Positions 23,401 through 34,400 of a stretch of 64,000 bases of DNA are shown one piece after another. The notes under the pieces are model-generated. The model was not told the DNA's origin, did not search any database, and worked only from the letters and a program-made list of their open reading frames with translations. Origin of the DNA: Balaenoptera acutorostrata. Its lineage: Eukaryota; Chordata; Mammalia; Artiodactyla; Balaenopteridae. The position numbers and the translations under genes are program-made. Where the stretch lies: contig NC_080077.1 in the NCBI RefSeq assembly GCF_949987535.1, positions 40,566,561 to 40,630,560 on the forward strand, written 5' to 3'. Numbering within the stretch: the stretch's first letter is position 1; the number at the start of each line of letters is the position of its first letter.

Positions 23401-25544
23401 ATTTATGTTGGCATATAAAAGTCTTTTTTTTCCTTTTGACGCACAACTAATTTGTTGACCATTTGACCACACACAAACTGCTAAGTAGCAATCTTTTTTG
23501 AAAGATCTTGAGCTATCTTCTACTCAGCTGAAAGCAAGAAGAAATAGGGAATCTTCTGAAAACTTCATAATACTTTCACATGAGTTGGAGACCTAAGGGG
23601 TTTAGATAATTCAGATATATGCACAGATGTGGGTGCTTGTCAAATTCAAGCCTTTTCAGTTTTTCTCTTTAGTTTTTATGGTATCAGTTACAGAAAACTG
23701 TTTAACCTCCGGGCAGGACCTGGATATTTCATATTTCTCTCAGTTGGAAATTAGAAAAAGGAAAACATTCCATATGAAAGACATTTTTGAAAGACAAGTA
23801 TACAGAAATATTTTCTCTAATAATATCTGTTTTATATAGAAAATATTCTTAAGAAAGGTAAAGCAAGTTTTGTTGGGACACCTAGTATGACATGCATGAT
23901 AATGTTCTTTCTGGTTTATTTCACAATGCTGTGCTTTGCTAAAACAATGTTTACCTTGAATTTGGGTTTCTCATCTTGTCTTCCTCTTCCTGGCTTGGCT
24001 TTAGCTTTTAAACTAAAAATAAAAATAAATGAAGGCAGAGAAAAATTTTTACAAGCAAGTGTCTTACAAGAAATAACTGTAGTCTCATAAAGTTTTATCT
24101 TTCTTGATTTGTTGCAATTTGAGATGTAATAAAAACGTAAGGCAAGCTTTAACATCATGTCCTTTAATCTAAATACAGTACTTTCTTGCCTACCATATCA
24201 GTGGAACTTACACATTTTAAAATTTTAGGACATGAAAGTTTTTTAAAATCTTAGTACTGCCAGTCTCTGCTAGGATTCCACTTATAAGTTTTTCAGAGGG
24301 AGAGAGACACGTAGGAAGCTTGGCATCACTTCTAATGTTACCAAATTAGACAGTGTGTGACAATGTCTAATTTTTCAATAAATACCATTTCAACAAACAC
24401 CAAACTTGAAGATAATTGCACTGAAATCTGAAGTACAATATTCCATATCAGGTCAGAAATTGTACATAGAGTCTTGATATTAAAAAAAATATAACATTTC
24501 AGTTTCAAATATATTTTAAGGCTAAGATTTAAACATACTCTGAGCACTTAATATCAAATTATGGAAAACAGCATGCTAGGTTTCAATTTTTCCAAGTAAG
24601 CATGTAGTCTGGAAACACTAAACAAGAATATTTTGTCTCCTTGAAATGTATTATGTTTTTAAATCAAAGACTCATTTTTAACAAAAATGATACTCTGCCC
24701 CTGACAGTAGAGGGGAGGGTGTTTAATAGTCACTCTTCTGTGGGAAACATTAAGACAAAAATATTAGAAATTGCTTAACATGCCAAGCTAATGTTTAGTA
24801 GTTTTCTGAAAGGTCTGTGAAGCATCTACAAATATTTCTATAAACAAACTAATTTTTAAATTGAAAAAATCTTGCTCGCATACTAGGGAGAATTTGAATG
24901 GTCTATGAAACTTGTTAGGTCTTTGGAAACTAGCTGTTTCTTGGCTAAAAAACAATAGGCCCCTCGAGGTCATTTCTTCCAACTGAGTCACTAACTCAAG
25001 GGCAAAGCTTGATGTTTAAATGCTAGTGGAGACATAGCCCTCTGACTGTGATCCTTATTTTCATGATGCAGTATCATGTTTTGGATACTCCTCTTCTAAT
25101 GATATTCAAATCATGTTTACTTATCACAATCTGGGAGCTTCTAATTTGCAAACACTACATCTAATTTCAGCCTTATATCTCCCCAAGGACCGCCATACAG
25201 CAGAGGCTAATCCAATGTTTATCAGTTGAATTCATCTAAGATGGGTTTTCTCCTTTCCTAATAATTTCACATTGTGACTTCTACCTGTTTTCTTTGTGGT
25301 GCGTCTGCATTAGACCACTGCTTGCTGATTTTTGCACCACGTAAGAGGAGCAAGATAGTTCTACAATTGCCTACTCGATTCTGAGCCTGAAGTGAATAAA
25401 CAGTAAAATTTTGGAAAGCTCCAGGAAGGGATAGGAGTCAGAAGGAATGTGCTGTCAGGCATTTTTCTGTCTACTGGGGGATTTGGTGCAATAGAAGAAA
25501 ACACCGGTGTAGAGGTAAAATGGGCTCATTTTCAAACTGCCGCC
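20421..25544. other. Unassigned AT-rich non-coding stretch
   Basis: About 5 kb with no repeat or gene that I can name. A plus-strand frame of 101 codons at 22469-22774 overlaps minus-strand frames of 111 and 89 codons and has no known domain. A CTCF-like motif lies at 23140-23154. Poly(A) and poly(T) runs occur near 20680 and 20885. Confidence 0.45.
23140..23154 (+). promoter_or_regulatory. CTCF-like motif
   Basis: CCCCCAGAGGGCGAG closely follows the CTCF core CCACCAGAGGGCGC, with A to C at position 3 and a changed end. CTCF organises chromatin loops. A single motif match is weak evidence of binding. Confidence 0.3.
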
Positions 25545-25700
25545 ATTCCCTAAAAGTGATAACTTTTCACTGGGCTTTGGTTTGTCACCTGTAAAATGTG
25601 AAGAGTAAGATTTACCCATTGGGATATTGGGAAGATAAAATGTTACATGTAAAGCATTCAAGATAATGCTATACACACAAATGGTAACTATTAAAATTTG
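25545..25700 (+). repeat. MIR SINE fragment
   Basis: 'gtcacctgtaaaatgtgaag', 'gatattgggaagataaaatg' and 'catgtaaagcattcaagata' follow the second half of MIR. Confidence 0.65.
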
Positions 25701-26160
25701 AGCTAGAAAGATTATGGTGCTACAAAATAAGAAATTTTCTTTTGTAGGTCACATTCCTAGCTAGAAGTGGCTCAACCTGTCAAAAGAGGTTTCCAAGTGC
25801 TCCCTCTTACTTCATCAATATGTGCAGAAGGCTGACCCCATCCAGAGAATTAAGTTGCCATTGAGAAGACAGCTGAGAGCTCAATCATTGCATATAGTAC
25901 CTCCCTGCCCTTCCCAGGTTGGTGAGCCATGTCAGAAGCTGCATTTCTGGTAAACATGTTAGAAACAAGCAGCATCCCTTTGAGTCAATCAATAAAGAAA
26001 AAGTCCTTAGAAATCTCTGACAAAAGACAAAGAGTCACACATTGGCCTACAAAATAAAATTCGATCATAAAAGCAGGTGTGCTTCCTTGTATACAACTCC
26101 TTGAATATAGTTCCTCTCAATTGAAGATCTATGAAGTAAGGAGACAAATTATATACCCCC
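25701..26160. other. Unassigned non-coding stretch
   Basis: No repeat or gene recognised. Confidence 0.4.
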
Positions 26161-26222
26161 TGTACTAATCAGGGTTCTCATGAGAAACAGAACCAATAGG
26201 ATCTTATGTGTATATATGTATA
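26161..26222 (-). mobile_element. Terminal piece of an ancient LTR-like repeat
   Basis: 'gtactaatcagggttctc', 'atgagaaacagaaccaatag' and then a TATATG microsatellite form the same terminal sequence as at 9448. It breaks off before the rest of the element. Confidence 0.5.
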
Positions 26223-26329
26223 TGCTCAGGAGTTCCAGAGGCCTGTCTTAATTTTATACTGTCTTTATCTTGTAGTTGAAGCTGATACAACGACTTTTAA
26301 AACTTTATGGTCTTTCTTCTTATTAATTC

Positions 26330-26569
26330 AATTTCCACTCAGATAAAACCCAGACCAACATATTTCTTTGAGACAGTCCCTCTCAGTCTTGGGCTCCCTG
26401 AGCTGGAGATGTAAGTTTGTGTGTCATCAATGTAATAGATAGTAATTGAAGCTATGGGTGTGGATGAAACTGCTTGGAGTGACAGAATAGAGATTAGAAG
26501 AGTGCTTATGATCAAAACTATGCTGTCCAAAAAAAAAAAAAATTTAACAAAAGTAAAAAGTAAAGACAA
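26330..26569 (-). pseudogene. L2 LINE reverse transcriptase remnant
   Basis: The minus strand is open from 26569 to 26339 and contains YYIDDTQTYISSS at residues 45-57, matching the L2 reverse transcriptase active-site region YADDTQIYIS, with the two Asp kept and Ala changed to Ile. 'LLISILSLQA' before it fits the L2 stretch LLFSLYTL. L2 was a CR1-clade LINE that ceased to move over 100 million years ago in placental ancestors. The A-run at 26529-26540 turns the far end into poly-Phe, which is not part of L2. It is a fossil piece with no start codon of its own. Confidence 0.7.
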
Positions 26570-26579
26570 ACTAGGTCAT

Positions 26580-27680
26580 TTGTTTTTGCAATGACTATGA
26601 TAGGCTAAGATTTGACAGCCTTAATACATAAAATATTCTTATAAATAAAATTAAAATTATTAACATATCAGAAGAAAAATGGTCAAAAGGATAGATAGAT
26701 AGACAGATAGATGATAGATCGCCAGACAATGAAATGCAAAGTCCCTTAACAAGCTATCAATGACTCGCAAATAAATTTTTTAAAAAACTTACAAAAAAAT
26801 CAAATTGAAGATTAGGATTGACATATACACACTACTATATATAAAATAGATAACTAATGAGGACCTACTCAATAGCACAGGGAACTCTACTCAATACTCT
26901 GCAATGGCCTATATGGGAAAAGAATCTAAAAAAGAGCGGATAGATGTATATGTATAACTGATTCACTTTGCTGTATACCTGAAACTAACACAACCTTGTA
27001 AATCAACTATATCCCAATAAAAATTTTTAAAAATTAAAAAAAATCAAGTTGGAAAAGATTCTTTTGAAGTATTGAACTCAAAGTTAGGACGGGTGAGAAT
27101 AGATTGACACACATATACTACTAGTGGGGTTGTATTTTGATACAAGAGGGCAATATTTGAGCAATACGTAGACATTTAGAAAGTTTATTTACTTAGTAAT
27201 TTCTAGGAAATAAATTTTAAAAGGTAGTTAAATATTTATGTGTGAGAATGTTCATTGAAGCACCATTTTTGTACAAGAATGACAGATAAAGTATCAATTT
27301 TAACAACAAAAAAAATCAGGAACAATCAACATTTCCAGCAATAGAGGAATGATTAAGTATATTGTGAGACATACATAGGATTAAGAATTTAAAAGCTAAT
27401 AACAATTATGCTTTAATGAAATAGAAGCATGATCACAATATGATGATAATTGAGGAAAGCAAGACATAAAACTGTGTAAAATATGATTCCAATTTAATTT
27501 AAAATATATACATGTTAAAATTCAGAAGGAGATATATCAAAATGTTAACACCATTTATCTGTGTGATGCAGTTATGAATGCTTTCTATTTTCTCCTTTAT
27601 TCTATCTAGTTTTCTCTTTCATTTTCCCACAATAAGCATAAATTACTTTACTAAACAGAAAACAGTAAAAACAATAAAAA
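26580..27680 (+). mobile_element. Ancient L1 (L1M-age) 3' end, split by a younger L1
   Basis: The left part (26580-26792) matches late ORF2 of an old L1 ('taagatttgacagccttaat', 'gaaaaatggtcaaaagg'). After the younger L1 the old element continues through 'aatgttcattgaagcacca', 'agcaatagaggaatgatta', 'gtaaaatatgattccaattt' and 'caaaatgttaacacca', ending in an A-rich run near 27670. A GATA/GACA microsatellite (26691-26718) has grown inside it. Confidence 0.75.
26808..27036 (+). mobile_element. 5'-truncated L1 3' UTR insertion
   Basis: L1 3' UTR in sense ('gattgacatatacacactac' to 'cccaataaaaatttttaaa') with duplications AAAAAAATCAAATTG at 26793-26807 and AAAAAAATCAAGTTG at 27037-27051 (one mismatch). 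It is the sense counterpart of the piece at 1-245 and lies inside an older L1. Confidence 0.9.
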
Positions 27681-28784
27681 TGAGCCCAAAACATGTGATA
27701 TTTAAAGGCTTTTCTTTGCCCAATTGCACAAGCAAAAACTAAGTGCTTAGCAGTAAAGGCCCTATAGAAAAAGTAGACATCCTAACACAGATGGCGGGAT
27801 AAAAATGCAATATGGCGAGCGCAGAAAGTGATTCAGACTGAATCAAAACAGAGCCAATTCCCGTAGAGGGGTGGTTTTCTAAAAATTTGGCACAGAAACC
27901 ACTTATCTGTACTAGATCTTGCCCAGAAGCATTAAAAGGAAAACAAACAGAGCTGCTCCGGCTGAAGACAGAGACGGGGCGGGGGCAAAGCTCTGGTGCC
28001 TGCACCCTTGATCCCCACTCTCTGCCTTCCCCAGCAGACTGCAGAGGCATGAGGTCTAAGAAACACTGAAAATCAAGAAAATCATCTTATACTAAAGTTT
28101 CTCATCAACTACTCCCTAATAAATGTGACCTGGAAATGATCAGAATATGCTGTATAATCGTAATGATTGACTACGTATTACAATATAAGAAAATTTACTC
28201 AGTTCTCATAACAGGCTAGGTTTGTTCCCTATTTCTCCACAAATTCATCAGCCCTCTCTATTAAAGTCTTCTTTAAAAAATATTATTCTAGGTATTAACA
28301 TCTATAGGTACTTGGCCTGGAAGGATTCTACCTGCTCTTCAGTTATCCAGAGCAATGAACAGAAAAAAAAGAAAGATAAAGAAATGTGAGCGTATCTGAA
28401 AAGGACTGTGGCATTGAGAGGCGGGGTCAGTTTTGGCTTGATCACCCTTGGCTGTGCTTAATGCCAAAGGGAAAAGAATCCTCCCCTGTGCCTTGGCCAC
28501 GCTGAAGCCTGAACAGGGACAGAATGACGGCTGCAGCAAAATGGCCTCAGCCCAGCGACACTGTAGCAAAGGTGCGTTTAAACTAGCAACTGCAGCTGTG
28601 GTGAGCAGTGTCTGGAGACCGCTGAAGCATTTCGACAGGTTTTATTTATTTAATCTACTTAAAACTTTTCAGAAGTTTCAACAGGTTGCCTTTCCTCACT
28701 CAGATGCCAGTGGCTGCAGTGAAGATGAATGGGGGCGTCTCTTCTGACTGTGTGAAAAACTATAGCACAAAAACACATTCTAGA
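27681..28784. other. Unassigned stretch with two GC-richer islands
   Basis: No known gene. Sequence at about 27785-28060 and 28390-28760 is richer in G and C and in CpG than its neighbours. The first holds the YY1-like CAGATGGCGGGA (27788-27799) and 'acggggcgggggc'. The second holds a plus-strand frame of 99 codons (28448-28747) without a known domain. They could be regulatory or remains of an unrecognised exon. Confidence 0.35.
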
Positions 28785-29104
28785 ACTATACTGCCCAGGG
28801 TGACCATCAGCCACATGTGGCATTAAGCTCTTAAAATGTGGCTAGTCTGAACTGAGACACACTGTAAGTGTAAAGGACACACCAGATTTCAAAGTACAGA
28901 AAAAGAATGTAAAATATTTCACTAATAATTTTTCATATTGATTACATGTTAAAATCATCTATTTTTGATATGTTAAGTTAAAATATATTACTAAAGTTAT
29001 TTGCATCTGTTTCTCTTACTTTTTTTAGTGTGAATACTAGAAAATTTTAAATTACTTCTTGGCTCACATTTATGACTGACATTAAATTTCCACTGGACAG
29101 CACA
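28785..29104 (+). mobile_element. hAT-type non-autonomous DNA transposon
   Basis: It is the same family as 47146-47460: 'agccacatgtggcat', 'agtgtaaaggacacacc', 'gatttcaaagtac', 'aaaagaatgtaaaatat', and the right end 'ccactggacagcacag'. The left end is diverged. It contains no transposase. Confidence 0.75.
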
Positions 29105-29157
29105 GTTACAGAACAAACAGAATTGGGGCTGAAGGTGTTAGTACCTCTGGTCTTATT

Positions 29158-29190
<33 letters not shown>

Positions 29191-29779
29191 GTGGGGAGAG
29201 GAGAGGATTCCTTTTTCTATGGATGAAAAGAGAGAAAACAGCCCTGTCCTTTTGAGTCCTTGCTGTATCAATTGGGGTTTGAGTTTCTTTGCGGAAGCAG
29301 GAAATACCAGTTACATTCCATAATAAATGAGGGAGATGTGGACTAACCCAAAAACGCACTCAGAATGAGCCTTCTGTTGGCTTGTGCAATGGTTAAGAAC
29401 TATGTTAAGTCCGTCGCTCACTCTGATTCTGTTTTGTTGCCAACATGAAAAGGAGAAAGTTATCTAAACAGATTTTTTTAAAGGAATGTGAGTATTGACC
29501 ATCAAAATGAGCTCAGGAATGCTCTACATAATAAAAGCTTGTCTTAACTTTTACTCAGGGATATGTCCTCTTATATTTAGGTCTAAACCTTTATGCAGAA
29601 CACTCTTCTGTGAAATTGAACATTAGTCTCCTGAAGCCCATGAATTCGAAAATAACATTAAGTTATATATTCCTCCAAGTATCTTCATTCATCATTTAAA
29701 TATATTTTGAGAGTCTGAGTAACATAACAGTAGATTCTAAGATGGAGTTTACATTACACAGTCTCATACTTTCAAGTGC
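29105..29779. other. Unassigned stretch with long poly(T)
   Basis: A pure T-run of 28 bases at 29163-29190 could be the tail of an unrecognised antisense retro-insert. Nothing recognisable follows it. Confidence 0.45.
29163..29190 (+). repeat. Poly(T) run of 28 bases
   Basis: Uninterrupted T homopolymer. Length is probably variable between individuals and error-prone in assembly. Confidence 0.95.
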
Positions 29780-30000
29780 CTTAGTATTTTCATTTGTTTA
29801 TTCAACAGATATTTCTTGAGCACTAACTATGTGCCAGGCACTCTTTCAGGCATTAGGTGCAATGGGAATAAAAAAGAGAATAAGATCACTGACCTCCTAG
29901 AAATCACAGTCCCGTGTGGGAAGTGGACCTTTATCAAATAATCGTGTGTGAGTGTTCTGAGAAGCACGAAGGAGGAGCGTAGCTCCTCCAGATACAATAG
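29780..30000 (-). mobile_element. L2 LINE 3' end fragment
   Basis: 'ttattcaacagatatttctt', 'gagcactaactatgtgccag' and 'gcactctttcaggcattagg' are the classic reverse complement of the L2 3' end. 'agtgttctgagaagcac' continues in L2 order. Confidence 0.85.
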
Positions 30001-31238
30001 GAGGAGTGAGACCCTAAATCCAAATAACTACCCAAAAGCCAGTGTATTTGATGTAAAGTAGGTGAGGAGAACAAATGTAGCTGGGATACCTAATATATCC
30101 CAGCTACGTTATCTAGACATCATAATCACCTATTATCTAGACATGGCTAATTAAGCAAAGCAAGATTTAATTTCAGAGAATGGCCAGGACTTAAGAATAA
30201 ACTCATCCATTAGGGCCAAAATGTAGGCTGGTGGGGGGCAGGCCCAGTCAAAAACAGCAGAAGGAACAACTTGGCTATATTGACAGGCTTGTCATCACCC
30301 TCCAGGAGATCCATGATATACAAAGACTGGGCTTCCATACTGGCAGAGACCCTTCTGTCGATCTAAATAACAAGGCAGGACACCACTACAAAAACTTAAA
30401 CCATAGGTCTGGCGACCAAGTCCCGGTGACTGGGCATGTAGAATGTAGGGGAATGGGGTGTGGAAGGGGAGAGAAATGATTAGACTTAAAAACCCAGCCA
30501 CAGGAGTTTGCTATCAGAATACTAACAATTCTGACTTGGAGAACAGTGGCCAGTACTAGCCATGATCTGGATTACATTAGTAAGTGTGAGCAATGTTAGA
30601 ACACTGTGACCAAGGTCAGTCTGTCAAGGAACATTGCTCAGTGCCAAGTTCCCCAGTTTAGAAGACGAGGTAGGGACAGGGGGTCCCTGGTGTTTTCTGC
30701 TTTAGGTCAGTATTGCCCCCAAGTGATTTTGGTACACTTCAAGAAAAATTTCTCATTAGGTTCAAATATCTCCTAGATAGATATATTTTTGTGTGTGCAG
30801 TTGGGTGAGGGACTGGATTAGGAATATATACTTCAGCGGAGACTTCTCAGTGATTCTGATATGCACCCATCCCTAGATAAGTACAACTGCTCTAGGAACT
30901 AAGGGGGAGAATGATTAGTGATCTTACCATCATAAAATTAGAAAGGCAATGACAGGGGGCAGGCAATGACAGACAGAAGAGATACATGTCATGATCATGA
31001 GCAAGTTTGTAAGAAGAAGATGGTACTTTAAATAGGCTTTGAAAGAAAATCATGATTCAGAAAGTTGGAGGTGACAAGAATACCATGTGTAATAACTGTT
31101 TAGCCACTTAAATTCATATAAAATGTGTAATATCCAATATATGAATATATTTGTATTGTATAATATACAATACAGAGTTTATAGTTTTAATATATAAATC
31201 AAGGCTGTAAAAATATATATTCTTCTAGTCTCTAAATA
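30001..31238. other. Unassigned stretch with a hairpin
   Basis: No gene recognised. It holds the 12-bp inverted repeat and 12-bp direct repeat at 30077-30144, listed separately. Short open frames at 30231-30501 overlap on both strands. Confidence 0.4.
30077..30107. repeat. Perfect 12-bp inverted repeat (hairpin)
   Basis: GTAGCTGGGATA at 30077-30088 is perfectly complementary to TATCCCAGCTAC at 30096-30107, with a 7-base loop. It is followed at once by two direct copies of TTATCTAGACAT (30109-30120 and 30133-30144). Confidence 0.9.
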
Positions 31239-31240
31239 TA

Positions 31241-31497
31241 TGGAGTTGACCCTTGAACACCACGGGAGTTAGGGGGGCCAACCTTCCAAAATCCACGTAA
31301 AATTTATAGTCGGCCCTCTGTATCCTTGGTTCCTCTGTATCCACGTTTCCTCATAATTCAACGTTCTGCATCCCCAGATTCAATCAACCATGGATCATGT
31401 AGTACTGTAGTATTTACTATTGAAAAAGATCCGCATTTTTTTCAATAGTTTTGAATTACCCACGTAATTCAAAACTGTGTGGTTTAAGGGCCAACTG
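31241..31497. mobile_element. Tigger-like MITE
   Basis: The ends 'agttgaccc' (about 31244) and 'gggccaact' (about 31495) are inverted copies with one mismatch, flanked by TA (31239-31240 and 31498-31499), as for TcMar transposons. 'gtcggccctctgtatcc' and 'caatcaaccatggatca' are typical of Tigger-type sequence. There is no transposase. Inside is a perfect 13-bp hairpin at 31447-31476. Confidence 0.72.
31447..31476. repeat. Perfect 13-bp hairpin inside the MITE
   Basis: AGTTTTGAATTAC (31447-31459) pairs fully with GTAATTCAAAACT (31464-31476) around a 4-base loop CCAC. No polymerase signal is visible beside it. Confidence 0.9.
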
Positions 31498-31499
31498 TA

Positions 31500-34400
31500 T
31501 TCTCTATACCTGTATATCTTGCTTACCAAGTATTCAAATTTTAGTAAAATTCATTCATCAAGTCATTCTATGATTTTAAAATCATTAGTGTAATTTTTGG
31601 TTGACAGAGCTAAATGATGCTCCTTTCTTAGCTGAGATTTTACATATAAAGTTCTTCCAAAGACTTCTCCATTAAAATGAATCTCTCTCCAACCACCATC
31701 AAATAATAGCAGAAGAGAGTGGCCCTTTGTCATAACTTTATTGATAGAAGTTGGAAAGCCAGAGGAGGAGAAAAAAAAAAATGGATGAGAGGGAAAGAGT
31801 GTATTAATCATGTTTCTAGTTTCTGTAAACTTGATGATTTAAAATCTGCCTTACGTGCACGTACCAGAGATACCTTATTCCAAACAACCTGGTAATTTCG
31901 CTGAGTCACTTGCCTTGGCCTCCTTTGCTTTCTTCCCCCTCAGGAGGAATCATCCTCCCAGGGCCACTCTTTTCAAATACAAACCAACCGATTCAGAGTC
32001 TACACTTCTCACCACCTCCCTTATTAGGCTCTCACACTCCTGGCCACAGCCCACCAGCCCTAATCACTTCAGGGCCAGATGTGAGACAGCTGGGACGGCC
32101 GCTATGCTCCAAAGTCCACTGAAATGATTCAGACTCGTCAATCCCAAACCTGTTTACCCTGCCTAGGGAAAACATGATAAAGGCTCTTGCCCACAGTTTT
32201 TTCGCTCTGCCTCCTGACTGCCTGGTGCTTCCTTGTGGCCCTCAGTGGCATGACCTGTATTCTCTCACTTGGGATCTGTGTGTATAATAATAATTTTTTC
32301 CAATGGCCATTGTCTCCTGATATGTTGGCCTTACCATCCTAAATAATAATAAATCCTATTAAAACAAAAGAGAGGTAGGGGGAGGGGACAAGGGGGGTGG
32401 TTATTGGCCAATTCTAGTTACCTGAGTTAAGAATCTGAATGTTTTGTCTGCTTTGTTCCATGCAAGCAGGGCGAGATGGTTGCCTCTCTGAAAAGTCCAG
32501 TCAGGAAACAACTGGTGCTGGGATGGAGACAGCTGGTTGAAGCCCAGTTAATAAGCAGGACAAACGCAAGACAGGAGAGAAGAGGTAAAGAGAAAGGGCA
32601 ATTGCTTCCAGACTCAGCCAGCACCAGTGCTTGGAAGAGTTGTAGGAGCAGACAGGGGCAGGGATGGGAGGGCCAGGGTATCTTGAGGTTCCTCCATGGG
32701 GAGAACTGGCCATGAGCAGTAGGGAGGGGACAGAGGAAGGGTCTCATGGTTACTGCTTGCATTTCACATTCTTTTGACCTTTGAAAGGGATCCCAGGAGA
32801 TCCCCTTCTCATAAACCTCTGCACATGGTGCAGGGATGGTCAGTACCACCAGGGAAGAGTTTTCCAGTAAAGCAAACTGTCCCAATCATACTTGAGTGAT
32901 TTAAGCCCCACTTGTGCTGTCTGTGCCCCAGGCTTCTCCCAAACTATTCAACCGTCACCAAGCTTCTCCTCAATGTGACTGTGTGATTTCCCTTCTCCCA
33001 ACCAGGGACATTTGAACCCAAAAGAAATTCCTCAACACCTGAAATAAATAACAGGATCTCTTCAATGGGCCTTCCAGTTCTGTGCTCCAGTGCCCAGACC
33101 AGAACAATTTTTAAAAATCTTGGAATCACAGTGGCGTGTGGTTTCTGAGAAAAACCACATGTGCTGAAATTCGTTAGTTAATTTTAGAACTTATCACCTT
33201 CACATTTACTACTATACCATTTCCCAACCGGTAGAAAAATATTTCAATATTTAACAAGTAGTGTGGCTGTTTTGACATGTGCTCCCTGAGTATAAGCCTT
33301 GGTTTATTATATTTAAGACAAACTCAGCACTCCAAAGAGAGAAACCTTTCATAAACCCAACCAAAGAGGTTTTAAATAAAAGATTTGTACATACTTACAG
33401 AGACAAACAAATCATGTGTCTATACACACACACACACACACACACACATTAAACTGACACTACTTTAAATGTATCCTGTATTTCTGAATATAGAAATCTC
33501 TTTCTTTTCACAGGTTTGCCATTTTGCAGTCCCAGTGTTAGAGGTTCTCCATGCCAACAGGAGTACTCTTCCTTGCAGCATGAAAGGCTCTTTGTTATTG
33601 TGTTCTTGTGCTACTTTCCCATTCAGCATTTTGCAGAATCCCACAGTTATTCTCCACACTATCACAAATAAAAAGAAAGCAAATGGAGCTTCAGAAAATT
33701 GGTACAATTGGTAGAAAGGGAGAGAGGAATTTGTAATAATTTTATGTTATAATATCATGAATTCTTTTACTTAGAAAGAATTCAAGGTCATGTCTTCCAA
33801 AATGATGAGGGTTTCTGTGAATGTTAACAATGCTCTTTGAGATCCTCTACCTAAAATTAAATGCAGTCCCACAACTCCTTAGGGACTTCCAGGCTGCTCT
33901 AGAAAGGCCCCAGAGTGCATGAGTACCTGAGCTGCATCAGGGTAGAAGACATCTGTTTCCCACTCCCTAACACCCTTTGTTTGGTAACAGTACCATAATG
34001 TGCCTTTAGGGAATCTCTTCACTCTCGCTCTCAGTCCATTCGTTATAGGTGAGGCTAACCTTGGACCCTGGCGCTGGAAGTGAGCTCCTGACCCCAAGCC
34101 AAATGTATAATATGCAATCTCAGGACATTAACTGGAACTTTTGTAAGAGAGATTCTTCCTCTAAAGCTTCCCAGCTGGTAAAACATAAGTCTGAAACTTT
34201 GGGTGAACACGTTCACCATAACTTTGGAAAAGCTTCAGAATGAAGCCAGCACATAGGAAAGAAAGCAGAGTCAAAGAGGGTGAGGTGGACAGAGAAGTGC
34301 CACTTATGTTTCTCCTCAGGGAATGACTGGATGCCCAGCTACAGCGAGTGTGGTCATCAGATGGTCCCCACCTGTCAGCTTCTTTAGAGTCTGCCTCAGC

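Noticed and set aside
29047..29359. Poly-Phe and poly-Lys peptides
   Set aside because: They are caused by the 28-base T-run at 29163-29190.
33490..33560. Acceptor-like 'ctttcttttcacag' at about 33501-33514
   Set aside because: The pyrimidine tract is short and no open exon with a donor follows convincingly. Such matches are common by chance.
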